Assembly: GCA_037127255.1 (NCBI GenBank)
Contig: JBANSL010000007.1
Coordinates: 68,102,038 to 68,166,037, forward strand
Direction: 5' to 3'
DNA from: Persicaria tinctoria
Taxonomy: Eukaryota > Streptophyta > Magnoliopsida > Caryophyllales > Polygonaceae
Length of the DNA stretch: 64,000 nt
Each line of letters begins with the position of its first letter. Position 1 is the first letter of the stretch. Positions 10,689 through 22,399 of the stretch are shown piece after piece. The notes below the pieces were generated by a model that saw only the letters and a program-made list of their open reading frames with translations, ran no database searches and was not told the DNA's origin. The position numbers and the translations under genes are program-made.

Positions 10689-12420
10689 TGCTAGGCATAC
10701 TATGTAGTATATGCTTGTTTGTTAGAAATGGAGATCTACATAAGTTTCTGTTTAATCTCGCATGATATGGAACCATTTCGGAAGAAAACTGAGAAGCAGA
10801 ACCGGAGCACAAGGCTACTCGAGATCGACAAGACCTCGGAGACAACCCGGAGTCGAGGAGAGCATGTCGAGGAGAGATCGACCAACCATGCTCGGATATC
10901 CTTACTCGATGTCGACAAGAGGTACTCGAGGTCGACAAAGCCGAGGAGCCATGACCGAGCACATCGAGAAGACTTGCCCGACCAGCCAAGCCAGACCTAA
11001 TCAACGAGCCTCTCTACTCGATGTCGACAAGGGGTCCTCGAGACCGACGACGCCCAGGAGCCATGTCCGAGCCTGTCGAGCACCAGCAAACCGAGCCGCC
11101 GAGCCAACCAGTCGACCAACAATTCTACTCGATCTCGCCTAGCCTTACTCGAGATCGAGGAGGACTACAGAAGCCGCGTAACGCGTTTTGATCTATCCTA
11201 CTCGGATTGGGATTCCTTGGAGCAGAAGGTTGCCGATTCTATCCGATTTTATCAAGATACATCAAGAAGAGAGAGATCTATCCACTTGAAGACACTTTAG
11301 ATATATTTCCCTTATTTAGATTTAATTATGTTGTTGCTTTTATTTATCATTAAGCCTTTTAGATATAGTTTTAGATAGAGATAGATATTTCTATCCTTGA
11401 ATAGCAAGGTTTAGAGGCCTATAAATAAAGCCCATGGGGCTGATTTCTAAGCATTCAATTTGAGAGAGAAGTAAGTAGGAGAAGTAGAGAGAGAGTGAGC
11501 GGCCGATTGGAGTTGTGAAGCGAGAGCAGAATTGGCTTCAAGCGGTTGTAAACTTTGGTTTATTTTAATGCAATTAGTTTTCTTTCAATCGATGATGTCT
11601 GAGTTTGCGATGAAGCGCGAGTAGTCCACCCACTAGGGTTGGGGCAAGCCCGACGATAGCCATGCGCGTTTGAGGTAAAAGATCCGACTTTTATCATGTT
11701 TTGAGCATCTACTATTTGTTTATGTGTTTATTACCCATCTAATGGAGATCCATGTTAACAACTTGGATTGTAAACATAAAATCAGTAGAGACAATTAGGG
11801 TTTCTTGAAAGAGTTGTCTAATTGTTGGAAAAGGCGAAAGCTTGTCCTTTGATGCAATTTACATGATTATCTGTTTTATCTCTGCCTTATGCATGCTTGG
11901 TTATTGTTGTTGCAAACCCCAATCTTGGAAGCCTTTTACATTAAGTTTAGTTCGAAATCCCAAAGCAATTGTTTTTACTTTCTTTCGTTTCGTTTTAGTT
12001 TCTGTCTCCTCGATATCGAATAGCACTCGTCGATATCGAGTACTGATTCTCGATCTAGCATCGTTGTAGCTTCTGTGTACAAGTACTCGACAAAGCTCAA
12101 CTCGAAGTCGACAAGGGCCCTACTCGATATCGAGTACCCTCTGGTCGATATCGACTACAACGTGTGCTTGCTGTTGCGCTCTACCCGACTGGTCTGATCT
12201 TCTGTCGACTAACCCTAGTCGAGATCGAGGACATCTGTTGTCGACTTCTGACCGTGAGACTTCACCACTGCCTAGGATCCGCTGACACACTTCCTCGTGG
12301 ATCGATCCTGACTTCCCGCTGCTACATCAGGAGGAGGTCTTGTAATTATTTGCAAGGGACGGAATTTGGTTTGCTATGATTTATTTATATTTTATTTGCA
12401 TACTCGATTTCCTCCTATCA
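10689..12420 (+). repeat. LTR-like region 2 (shared central LTR)
   Basis: Nearly identical to region 1, but retains about 170 bp at roughly 11570-11740 that region 1 has lost. Ends CCTCCTATCA before a second primer site. Serves as 3' LTR for copy 1 and 5' LTR for copy 2. Confidence 0.7.
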
Positions 12421-12426
12421 ATAAAT

Positions 12427-12444
12427 TGGCGTCGTTGCCGGGGA
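12427..12444 (+). other. Primer-binding site of Ty3 copy 2, tRNA-Asp type
   Basis: TGGCGTCGTTGCCGGGGA: one substitution from the complement of the tRNA-Asp 3' end, better preserved than in copy 1. Confidence 0.8.
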
Positions 12445-12506
12445 AGCTATCATTCGCGCCTTAGGTAGTTGAATCTCACATCTACTTTGAGTTACTTTTT
12501 AGGTGT

Positions 12507-13969
12507 ATGTGTCGTTCTGGTCTACCACCTGAGTTTGACAGCTTAGACGAACCGGAGCGTTTCCTACACATCTACTCTAAACTAAAAAGGATCATGGCGG
12601 CCGCTGAAATGCAAGATCAGCTGATTGCAAGGCTTACAAGGGAACTAGCCACCAAAGATGCTGCTATCGCCGCTGAGAAAGAAGCAAGGGAGCAAGCAGA
12701 AGCTGAGCTTGCCCAATATCCAACTACAACAGAGGATTATATGCATCCAACTCTCGTCGTGCCTGAATCGGCGATTCTAATCCCTGATAAATCTTTTGAA
12801 ATTCGCACTCAGTTTCTTATAGAGCTTAAGAATAATGCTTTTTATGGCAAATTTAATGAGTGTCCTCTTGAACATATTACCAATTTTTCTGACATGTGCC
12901 GTACTCTTGCTGAAGGTACAACTCTGGAATATGTCAAGATGAAAGCTTTCCGCTGGTCTCTCGCTGGGCCTGCACTGAAATGGCTTGAAGGGCTGAAACC
13001 AAGATCACTCACGACATGGGCCCAAGTAGAGCAAGAGTTTCTGAATAAGTTCTTCCCACCCGCCAAAACAGCACTTCTCTGCCAGAAAATCACCGCCTTC
13101 AAACAGAAGCAAGGGGAACCGCTGCCAAAGGCATGGGAACGCTACAAAGAACTGCTGCGATCTTGCCCTACTCATGGACATCCACCCTACGTCATTCAAG
13201 AGATCTTCTTCAACTCTCTTGATCAAGTCACTAAGGACAGAATCAACTATTATACTCGCTATGAGTATCTGACGATGCCGCCAATTGACGCCTGGGGTGT
13301 GCTGGACAAGCTCACCAATTATGACAACAAATATGGGTCTACTGCAAACTATGAGGAGAACTCCTATGCCAGGCCAGCACCATCTATGCCACTCTATGAG
13401 CCAGCAAAGGAGATCGACCCAGATGTCAGAGAGCAATTCTACATAGACCAGAATCGCAAGCTCCTCAAGCAAGTCAAATATCCGTCTGTCAATCAGCCTT
13501 GCATCGAATGCGGGTCACAGAGGCACACCACTACTGAATGCCCACACACAGAGCAAGTCAGGATGGCAGAAACACATGAAGAGGCAGCTTACGCTGGGGT
13601 CCAAATCGATGCATGGGAGATCAAAGGTTCTATCAACCACAGTGGAACCAAGGTCCTCCTAGGAATCCCCCACCCTACAGAGCTCCAGGACATCCAAAAA
13701 GGGATCAAAAGAAAGATGATCTGCAGCTGATCCTTGAGGAGATGCGTCAAAATCAGGGCACCATCAATAACCAGTTCCAGAATATCACTACAAAATTTGG
13801 GGAACTGGATATCTGGAAAAGAGGAATAGAGACCCAGATGGGTCAAATCGCTGCACAGATCCCACGACCGTCCGGACAGCTCCCAGGCAAACAGAACCAA
13901 ATCCTAAGCGGAAGACCGGACACGTCGCATCTATCAAACTCAGGAGTGAGCATCAATTACACGAGCTAG
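12507..13969 (+). pseudogene. Ty3-type Gag, copy 2, frameshifted
   Basis: Over 95% alike by eye to copy 1 Gag through the capsid region and the zinc-knuckle-like cluster. At about 13597 one G is missing from a run of five (GCTGGGGTCC against GCTGGGGGTCC). The original frame then terminates at 13730, while the Gln-rich tail continues in the next frame (13613-13969). A further stop near 13967 comes from a GCC-to-TAG-type change (ACGAGCTAG). A capsid-bearing product of 407 residues could still be made. Confidence 0.85.
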
Positions 13970-13997
13970 AGGTCGGGAAACAGCAAAGCAAGGCAGA

Positions 13998-14709
13998 GTA
14001 GCAACTCGAGACAGAGCAAAGCCTACTCGATCTCGAGGAGACCGTACTCGAGCTCGACAAGACGCTACTCGACACAGACCAGAAGCTGAGCTCGGACTCC
14101 GCTGCGCAAACCAGCAACTCCAGGTCGACCACCCAACTCAATGTCGAGAAGCCCGTGGTCGAGATCGAGGAGCAGCATCTGGCCGACGTCGACGACTCTA
14201 CAACACCTCCGACAGCTGATCTGGCTCCGAAACAGAAAAAGCCACTGCCTTTCCCTTCAAAAGCACAGAAAGGTCCTACTGCAGGTAGGTTTACCAGATT
14301 TGTTAATATGCTGCAAGAACTGAATGTTTCTATCCCTTTTACAGAAGCCCTGCAAGAGATGCCTGGATATGTCAAATTTCTAAAGGAAATCCTGAGCAAG
14401 AAACGATCCATCTCAGAAATCGCAGGCGAATGCAAAGTACTCCACTTCCCTGAAAAGAGACCTAACCCTGGTAAGTTTTCTGTTACTGTGGGTTTTGGAC
14501 AATATAAATATGAGTCTCTATGTGATTTAGGAGCAAGTGTGAGCATCATGCCTCTATCAATCTGGCGGAAGGTCAAAATAGGATGCATAGAACATGTGGA
14601 TGCCAAGCTATACATGGCAAACAATACAGTAGTCATCCCTACAGGTATAGTTGAGAACGTCCCTGTCCAGGTTGGTAAATTCTTTGTTCCAGCAGATTTT
14701 CTTATCATT
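13998..14709 (+). pseudogene. Ty3-type protease, copy 2, truncated
   Basis: Matches copy 1 protease through CDLGASVSIMPLSIWRKV and ends abruptly after ADFLII at 14709, where the sequence changes to unrelated DNA. The second conserved block (ILGRPFLATA) and the whole 3' half of the element are missing. The open frame runs on to 14772 only by chance. Confidence 0.85.
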
Positions 14710-15997
14710 ACCTCTTCACAATGGGGGAATTTGATAATGAATATATTAGATAGGCATTATAGGCATTTTTAGCTTAGATAGGTTGCATTTCTTTCGTTCT
14801 TTGTTACTAAATTGCATCTTATGATTATTCTAGAAGAGTTTGGATTCTGCGCAAATTTGTGGTTATCTTGCAGATCGAATCGGGACACATGTGGGAGATG
14901 CAATATCTTGAAGAGAAGTGTAAAAGACATTGGAGAGAAGCAAGGAATAAAAGGAGCAAATCATCTCAAGCTAATCTCGGAGAGAAGACAAGAAAAACCG
15001 AAAACAACCTTGCGGCCGCAGCCCCCATGCGGCGGCCGCCGCCAGGACCGTTGCAAAAACAATGTTGATGCTGCGGCCGCCGCATCTGCCGCCAGCGCGG
15101 AAACGCGCCGTTTTGATTAAAAACCCTAGATGCCTTTTTGGTTTTTGTTTATGGCCGACTTTTGGATCTTTAATAAGGCCACTTTTTGGTTGTTTTTGGA
15201 TCACTTCTATTCTATTCTATTCATCAGACACTTTAGAGAATTTGAGCGATGTCTTCCATGAGGAACTAAACTCATCTATTCTGCCTGCAATTTGAAGCTT
15301 TATTCGGATTGATTGTGAGTTTCTAATTCTCGTTCTTATTTCCTATATTTGAATGCTTCGACTTCCTTGTGCTTGATTGTCTATTGTTTTATTCTATCTA
15401 GCCCGCGCAACTAGTTAGAATCAATTCAATTGCTAAGGTTTTGTAGATTCCTGATTGTGAACCTTAACCTAAGTAGCAAACTTGTTCCTTTAGGGCTGAT
15501 TGAACTAATTGAATGAGTAGGAAGTTGAATGTGTTGTTAAATCCCTCTTTAGGGACTGCAAATACCTTGACTAATCTCTGAACTTAAAGCTATCAATTGG
15601 GTTAAATCCTTCTTTAGGGACTGTTCGATTGATAAGGGTTTCTAGGACTGATTGGACTAGTAACTATATTAGGTCGGGACAAGGGCATTCATAGGAAACT
15701 TAATAGGACGAGAAGAAGTTACAAGGATCGCTTCAATCCAATAAAGTGGAAAATTGTAGGTAGAATTCCTTCTCCAAATTGTCTAAAAACCAATTCATTT
15801 ACTTTGCTTTATTTACTCCGCTTTGATAAAAGGCGGAACTTTCACACATAAAACCCCCCAATTTGGTTACTTTAATCGATACTTGAATCACAATTGAGTT
15901 ACAAATTTCCCTGTGGATCGGCCTCTTGCTTATTGCTATACTTGCTATAGGTTTTAGTTTTCTTTGGCGGATCAACGATAGGTTTTACCTCCGTCAG
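14710..15997 (+). repeat. LTR of a different Ty3 element joined into copy 2
   Basis: Replaces the end of protease and most of the next LTR. It begins with a purine run (AATGGGGGAATT, 14720-14731) directly followed by TGATAATG at 14732, the layout of a polypurine tract and LTR start. It contains a GC-rich stretch with several GCGGCCGC-like blocks (15011-15110). Near 15905 it has TTTCCCTGTGGATCGGCCTC, which resembles the LTR-end signature of plant Athila/Tat-group elements. No matching target duplication was found at its borders, which fits recombination better than insertion. No coding potential. Confidence 0.55.
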
Positions 15998-16395
15998 TCT
16001 CCTCGATATCGAATAGCACTCGTCGATATCTAGTACTGATTCTCGATCTAGCATCGTTGTAGCTTCTGTGTGCAGGTACTCGACAAAGCTCAACTCGAAG
16101 TCGACAAGGGCCCTACTCGATATCGAGTACCCTCTGGTCGATATCGACTACAACGTGTGCTTGCCGCTGCGCTCTAACTGACTAATCCGATCTTCTGTCG
16201 ACTAACCCTAGTCGAGATCGAAGACATTTGTTGTCGACTTCTGACCGTGAGACTTCACCACTGCCTAGGATCCGCTAACACGCTTCCTCGTGGATCGATC
16301 CTGACTTCCCGCTGCTACATCAGGAGAAGGTCTTGTAATTATTTGCAAGGGACGGAATCTGGTTTGCTGTGATTTATTTATATTTTATTTGCATA
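15998..16395 (+). repeat. LTR fragment 3 of the Ty3 block
   Basis: Picks up LTR sequence at TCTCCTCGATATCG (equivalent to about 12004 in region 2) and runs to TTTATTTGCATA, just short of the normal LTR end, where the fold-back starts. Confidence 0.8.
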
Positions 16396-16422
16396 TAGGA
16401 GGAAATCGAGTATGCAAATAAA
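16384..16422. repeat. Fold-back of the Ty3 LTR end
   Basis: TTTATTTGCATA (16384-16395) and its reverse complement TATGCAAATAAA (16411-16422) flank 15 bases. Bases 16396-16422 are an inverted copy of the last 27 bases of the normal LTR terminus found before each primer site. About 22 bases of unknown origin follow before Copia-A resumes. Confidence 0.85.
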
Positions 16423-16444
16423 GTCAGTGGCCCAGAGGGCAAGT

Positions 16445-16845
16445 GAGTAGGACAAGTCAGGTCTAGTAAAATTGTGATAAAGTAAGCGCCTAATCAAGCG
16501 TTTGTATGTCTCTGGATCCGGGAATAATTCCCCTTCATCAATCGAAAGCTTGAGACCACGAGGAAGGGGAAAAGTAGCAGGTTTGCAGTCACCAAGATTG
16601 GTGTCTTTTAGGATATCAATGATATACTTGTGTTGATTAAGTGTGGTTCCAATGGTAGATCGAGCCACCTCAATGCCTAGAAAGAATCTGACCATTCCCA
16701 GATCCTTGATAGTAAAAGCTTGATGCAATTGAGCCTTTGTATGTGTGATGAACGAGACATCAGACCCAGTTATTAGTAAGTCATCGACATAAACTACTGC
16801 AATAGTATGTAAACCAGTAGTCTCTCGAACAAACAATGAATAGTC
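16445..16845 (-). pseudogene. Copia-A reverse transcriptase fragment, rest of unit 2
   Basis: Continues the Copia-A polyprotein broken at 4779. The minus strand encodes the YVDDLLITG and FFLGIEVARS region and the start of the RT-RNase H connection. The unit ends at 16845 at the shared junction. Confidence 0.8.
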
Positions 16846-17645
16846 ATTAAATTTTGAAAATTATAAATAGATAGATTGTTGATATTGTTTTAAATATTTA
16901 TTAAATTATATATTGTCAAAAAGCTTGTTGTAATTTTTTTATTTTAAGTTAATTTTAGACACATAATTTTTTTGGGTCTTTTCTTAGATAGATGGTTCAT
17001 ATTATTTCGAAATATTTGATAAATGTCTAAAAATTGTTTTAAAAAAATATATTGTTGATATTACTTCATAAATTTATAACATTAATTTTGTTATAATATA
17101 GATTGATGATATCTTTTAAATAAATCTAAACTGCATACATATGGGCAACACAAAGGAGCAAACACAATATATACATGACCAATAGCAAATAAACACATCG
17201 AATGTCCGAATTCACACTCGACAAAGAGTTTCCATAGAACCCTAAAAAATGTTTTTTTTTAAAGCTCCAATCTTGGAATCCCATAAGGTTTGGAGAAAAT
17301 GTTAAATTAACAAAAAGACACAAAAAAAGAACCACCTTTCTAACCCACAATCCTAACCTAGCAATATCTTCTAAATGATTTGTAAATGAACAAGTAGAAC
17401 TATGAAATTCACTGTAAATCAGAAGGAAAATGTACTTCAATGGAGGTGTGAAGTTTGGAAAAGAAGAAAATCTGTATTCAGTTGAAAGTCTCTATATATT
17501 TTCTCAACAAGCCAACACCTCTCTACAAGAATAACTCCAATCCAAGAGGCAATGTGAAAAAACGAACCTCAAGGACAAGAATCGGAAGGGCCGACGCCGT
17601 TGGAGATGCCGAGAGCTGCCGGGCGGCGACGATGGCAGTGCCGAA

Positions 17646-17656
17646 CGCGCGCGCGC

Positions 17657-17690
<34 letters not shown>
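17646..17690. repeat. (CG)n/(GA)n microsatellite, unit 3, first tract
   Basis: A short CG run (17646-17657) runs into a GA run. The other units have no CG run here. Confidence 0.9.
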
Positions 17691-17692
<2 letters not shown>

Positions 17693-17766
17693 CCAGAGTT
17701 CACTCACCTATGGAGCTGGTGAGACGTGCCGGATCGGAAGAGCCGGTGAAGACAATGACAGTGTTG

Positions 17767-17769
<3 letters not shown>

Positions 17770-17808
<39 letters not shown>
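17770..17808. repeat. (GA)n microsatellite, unit 3, second tract
   Basis: Second GA tract, produced by the internal duplication of unit 3. Confidence 0.9.
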
Positions 17809-17813
<5 letters not shown>

Positions 17814-18938
17814 AGTTCACTCACCTATGGAGTTGGTGAGAAGTGCCGGATCGGAAGAGTTATCCTAAAGTACTTTTGAACCAAACCCTAAATAGAAAAA
17901 TTATATAGGAAATGAAAACAATTCAAATTCATATCTTTTCTAGTTGACTGGAATCTCCATCTAGTGTCCTATTTTAGAAAAATAGACAAATCGATGGTCT
18001 ATAATGGTGACCGTTAATTTTTCACATAAATCAATTTAACCAAGGTTTTTTTAGGAAGAGATAAAAAGTTTAAACAAAAGCTAGCTAACATTAATTAATA
18101 TATTAATGTGGGTAGAAATTTCATTATATTAATTGCAATCTTTCTATATGGTAAAATAAGATTTTTGTTGTCATAAATGAGGTTGAATACATGAAAAATG
18201 TTGAATAATTAAAAAAAACTAATCATCACGAGTAAAAATCAAAACTTGAGTAAAAACAATCTTTATAAGAAATTAAAAAGTCTAATATAATCTTTATAAG
18301 AACTTAAAAAGTCTAATAACATAACATTATTTAATCAATTATTTGAGTAATATTTTGAAATTAGAAAACCAATTATCAGTTAATTTTAGACACATAATTT
18401 TAACATTATTTAATCAATTATTTGATGCTGTATTATTCATGCACACTTTTTTAGGTGCTAAAAACTATTAAAATATTTACTTTTTTAATAAATATTTTTA
18501 ATAATTTCATAGTTATTACTATTAAGTATAAATTTATAAAAACAAATTTAAAAAATAGTTAATATTTTATATAGTTTTTATCATTCTAAAAAAGTGTACC
18601 TGAATAGTAAACGACAAGTTTTAATTAACCAATGGAGTATTATTTAGTTTATAATAAAAGGGTTTGTAGGGATGTATGTAAAAAATTAAGTTGGGTTTCT
18701 TAAGGAGAGTGAAAAATAAAAATGAGAGTTAAGAAACCGAATTGGATTTCATAGATGTGAATGCACTTAAGCTTTTGTATACTATCGTCGTTCCATGATG
18801 GATGAATTTTTAGACATAAGTTTTTGTTTATAGAAGAAACCACAAATACTTTAACTAGCTCAAGTCATCAGTTAACAATTTCACAACTACCTCGAGAAAA
18901 CATAATTGAAACTCTATTACATAATCTGTCATTGGCCT

Positions 18939-19158
18939 TATGCAGCGGAAGCACTCGAATTCAGGAAATCAAGAACAGAGAAAATGGGAAAATGGAAGAA
19001 GAAAACACATTGCATTAGTTGTTTAGTTGGTTACAAGGTGAGGCTTTTATATACAGATTTGCAACAACCACTATCATCTAAGCCGTACACGTGGCACTTG
19101 ATGATCACCTTGTGAGCTCCTAAGGAACAGCAGCTGAGCTCAGGTAAGCTAGCTCATA
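18939..19158 (-). repeat. Copia-A LTR in unit 3 (220 bp)
   Basis: Full-length copy with TATG and CATA ends, preceded by GGCCT and followed by a C run (polypurine tract on the minus strand). Confidence 0.85.
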
Positions 19159-20185
19159 CCCCCCCCCCCCCCCTCAAGTTGGACTTGGAGGAGCTTCGAT
19201 CAAGCCCAACTTGAGGGACAAAGTCCGATGATAAGCTTCACCTAGTGGCTTGGTGAGTATGTCAGCCAATTGCAAGGAGGACTTGATGTGTGCAGTTTGG
19301 ATAACCCCTTCATCAACTCTTTCCCGGACATAATGGTAATCAATATTCAAGTGTTTCGTCCTCTCATGGTAGACTGGTTAGCTGCAATATGCAGTGCGGC
19401 CTTGTTGTTACAGAACATGGTGACAGGCATCTGAACATGAATGGATAAGTCCTTGAAAACACCAATGAGGCAAACAATTTCACTAGGTGTAGTAGACATG
19501 CACCGATACTCTGATTCTGCACTTGATTTGGAAACTGTTTTTTGCTTTTTTGTTTTCCATGAGATAAGAGATTGACCCATGAACACACAATATCCAGAGA
19601 GAGATCGAGTAGTAAATTGACAGGCACCCCAGTCGGCATCACTGAATGCAGTCAGATCCAGAGAACTGGTGGATAGAAAAATAAGCCCCAATTGACTGTG
19701 TGCTTGAGATACCGAACAACATGCATTGCAGCTTGCATATGAGGTTGGCGAGGAGAACTGAGGAACCGACTTAAGTGCTGCACTGAGTAGGACAAGTCAG
19801 GTCTAGTAAGATTGAGATAAAATAAGCGCCCAATCAAGCGTCTGTACGTCTCTGGATCCGGGAGTAATTCCCCTTCATCAATCGAAAGCTTGAGACCACG
19901 AGGAAGGGGAAAAGTAGCAGGTTTGCAGTCACCAAGATTGGTGTCTTTTAGGATATCAATGATATACTTGCGTTGATTAAGTGTTGTTCCAATGGTAGAT
20001 CGAGCCACCTCAATGCCTAGAAAGAATCTGACCATTCCCAGATCCTTGATAGTAAAAGCTTGATGCAACTGAGCCTTTGTATGTGTGATGAACGAGACAT
20101 CAAACCCAGTTATTAGTAAGTCATCGACATAAACTACTGCAATAGTATGTAAACCAGTAGTCTCTCGAACAAACAATGAATAGTC
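19159..20185 (-). pseudogene. Copia-A RT-RNase H fragment, unit 3
   Basis: The minus strand encodes RT from VVYVDDLLITG through the RPDLSYSVQHLSRFLS connection and on into RNase H (AFSDADWGAC, KSSAESEY), with one frame break near 19680. The best preserved of the extra copies, but it lacks gag, protease, integrase and the N-terminal half of RT. Confidence 0.85.
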
Positions 20186-20969
20186 ATTAAATTTTGAAAA
20201 TTATAAATAGATAGATTGTTGATATTGTTTTAAATATTTATTAAATTATATATTGTCAAAAAGCTTGTTGTAATTTTTTTTATTTTAAGTTAATTTTAGA
20301 CACATAATTTTTTTGGGGTCTTTTCTTAGATAGATGGTTCATATTATTTCGAAATATTTGATAAATGTCTAAAAATTGTTTAAAAAAAATATATTGTTGA
20401 TATTACTTCATAAATTTATAACATTAATTTTGTTATAATATAGATTGATGATATCTTTTCAATAAATCAAAACTGCATACATATGGGCAACACAAAGGAG
20501 CAAACACAATATATACATGACCAATAGCAAATAAACACATCGAATGTCCGAATTCACACTCGACAAAGAGTTTCCATAGAACCCTAAAAAATGTTTTTTT
20601 TAAAGCTCCAATCTTGGAATCCCATAAGGTTTGGAGAAAATGTTAAATTACCAAAAAGACACAAAAAAAGAACCACCTTTCTAACCCACAATCCTAACCT
20701 AGCAATATCTTCTAAATGACTTGTAAATGAACAAGTAGAACTGTAAATCAGAAGGAAAATGTACTTCAATGGAGGTGTGAAGTTTAGAAAAGAAGAAAAT
20801 CTGTATTCAGTTGAAAGTCTCTATATATTTTCTCAACAAGCCAACACCTCTCTACAAGAATAACTCCAATCCAAGAGGCAATGTGAAAAAACGAACCTCA
20901 AGGACAAGAATCGGAAGGGCCGACGCCGGTGGAGATGCCGAGAGCTGGCGGCCGACGACGATGGCAGTG

Positions 20970-20971
<2 letters not shown>

Positions 20972-21009
<38 letters not shown>
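20972..21009. repeat. (GA)n microsatellite, unit 4
   Basis: A pure GA run of 38 bases at the equivalent position to the tracts at 2871 and 17661. Confidence 0.95.
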
Positions 21010-21011
<2 letters not shown>

Positions 21012-22142
21012 AGAGTTCACTCACCTATGGAGCTAGTGAGAAGTGCCGGATCGGAAGAGTTATCCTAAAGTATTTTTGAACCAAACCCTAAATAGAAAAA
21101 TTATATAGGAAATGACAACAATTCAGATTCATATCTTTTCTAGTTGACTGGAATCTCCATCTAGTGCCCTATTTTGGACAAATAGACAAATCGATGGTCT
21201 ACAAAGGTGACCGTTAATTTTTCACATAAATCAATTTAACCAAGGTTTTTTTAGGAAGAGATAAAAAGTTTAAACAAAAGCTAGCTAACATTAATTAATA
21301 TATTAATGTGGGTAGAAATTTCATTATATTAATTGCAATCTTTCTATATGGTAAAATAAGATTTTTGTTGTCATAAATGAGGTTGAATACATGAAAAATG
21401 TTGATTAATTAAAAAAAAAAACTAATCAACACGAGTAAAAATCAACACTTGAGTAAAAACAATCTTTATAAGAAATTAAAAAGTCTAATATAATCTTTAT
21501 AAGAAGTTAAAAAGTCTAATAGCATAACATTATTAAATCAATTATTTGAGTAATATTTTGAAAGTAGAAAACCAATTATCAGTTAATTTTAGACAGATAA
21601 TTTTAACATTATTTAATCAATTATTTGATGTTGTAATATTCATGCACGCTTTTTTAGGTGCTAAAAACTATTAAAATATTTACTTTTTTAATAAATATTT
21701 TTAATAATTTCATAGTTATCACTATTAAGTATAAATTTATAAAAACAGATGTAAAAAATAGTTAATATTTTATATAGTTTTTATCATTCTAAAAAAGTGT
21801 ACCTGAATAGTAAACGACAAGTTTTAATTAACCAATGGAGTATTATTTAGTTTATAATAAAAGGGCTTGTAGGGATGTAAGTAAAAAATTAAGTGGGGTT
21901 TCTTAAGGAGAGTGAAAAATAAAAATAAGAGTTAAGAAACCGAATTGGGTTTCATGGATGTGAATGCTCTTAAGCTTTTGTATACTATCGTCGTTCCATG
22001 TTGGATGAATTTTTAGACGTAAGTTTTTTTTTATAGAAGAAACCAAAAAAAACTTTAACTAGCTCAAGTCATCAGTTAACAATTTCACAACTACCTCGAG
22101 AAAACAAGATTGAAACTCTATTACATAATCTGTCATTGGCCT

Positions 22143-22362
22143 TATGCAGCGGAAGCACTCGAATTCAGGAAATCAAGAACTGAGAAAATAGGAAAATGGA
22201 AGAAGAAAACACATTGCATTAGTTGTTCAGTTGGTTACAAGGTGAGGCTTTTATACACAGATTTGCAACAACCACTATCATCTAAGTCGTACACGTGGCA
22301 CTTGATGATCACCTTGTGAGCTCCTAAGGAGCAGCAGCTGAGCTCAGGTAAGCTAGCTCATA
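22143..22362 (-). repeat. Copia-A 3' LTR
   Basis: 220 bp, ends TATG…CATA rather than the usual TG…CA. The polypurine tract is the G-rich minus-strand run opposite 22363-22377. Confidence 0.85.
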
Positions 22363-22399
22363 CCCCCCTCCCCCCTTCAAGTTGGACTTGGAGGAGCTT

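Larger units (their letters stand above)
4780..16444 (+). mobile_element. Ty3-type non-autonomous block: LTR-internal-LTR-internal-LTR fragment
   Basis: Two closely similar copies lie head to tail and interrupt the Copia-A sequence of tandem unit 2. Each has a long LTR-like region, a tRNA-Asp type primer site, gag, and an aspartic protease of the DLGAS kind typical of plant Athila/Tat-group elements. Neither has reverse transcriptase or integrase, so replication would need help from another element. A shared central LTR suggests unequal recombination between elements. The outer ends are not clean: Copia-A stops at …GCACT (4779) and resumes at GAGTAGG (16445), with no matching short duplication. 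The right side ends in a fold-back. Confidence 0.8.
16846..20185. repeat. Tandem unit 3 (3,340 bp)
   Basis: Complete unit from ATTAAATTTT to …GAATAGTC. It is longer than unit 4 mainly because of an internal duplication of about 125 bp around 17690-17830 that also doubled the GA tract. The rest aligns along the whole length with units 2 and 4. Confidence 0.85.
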
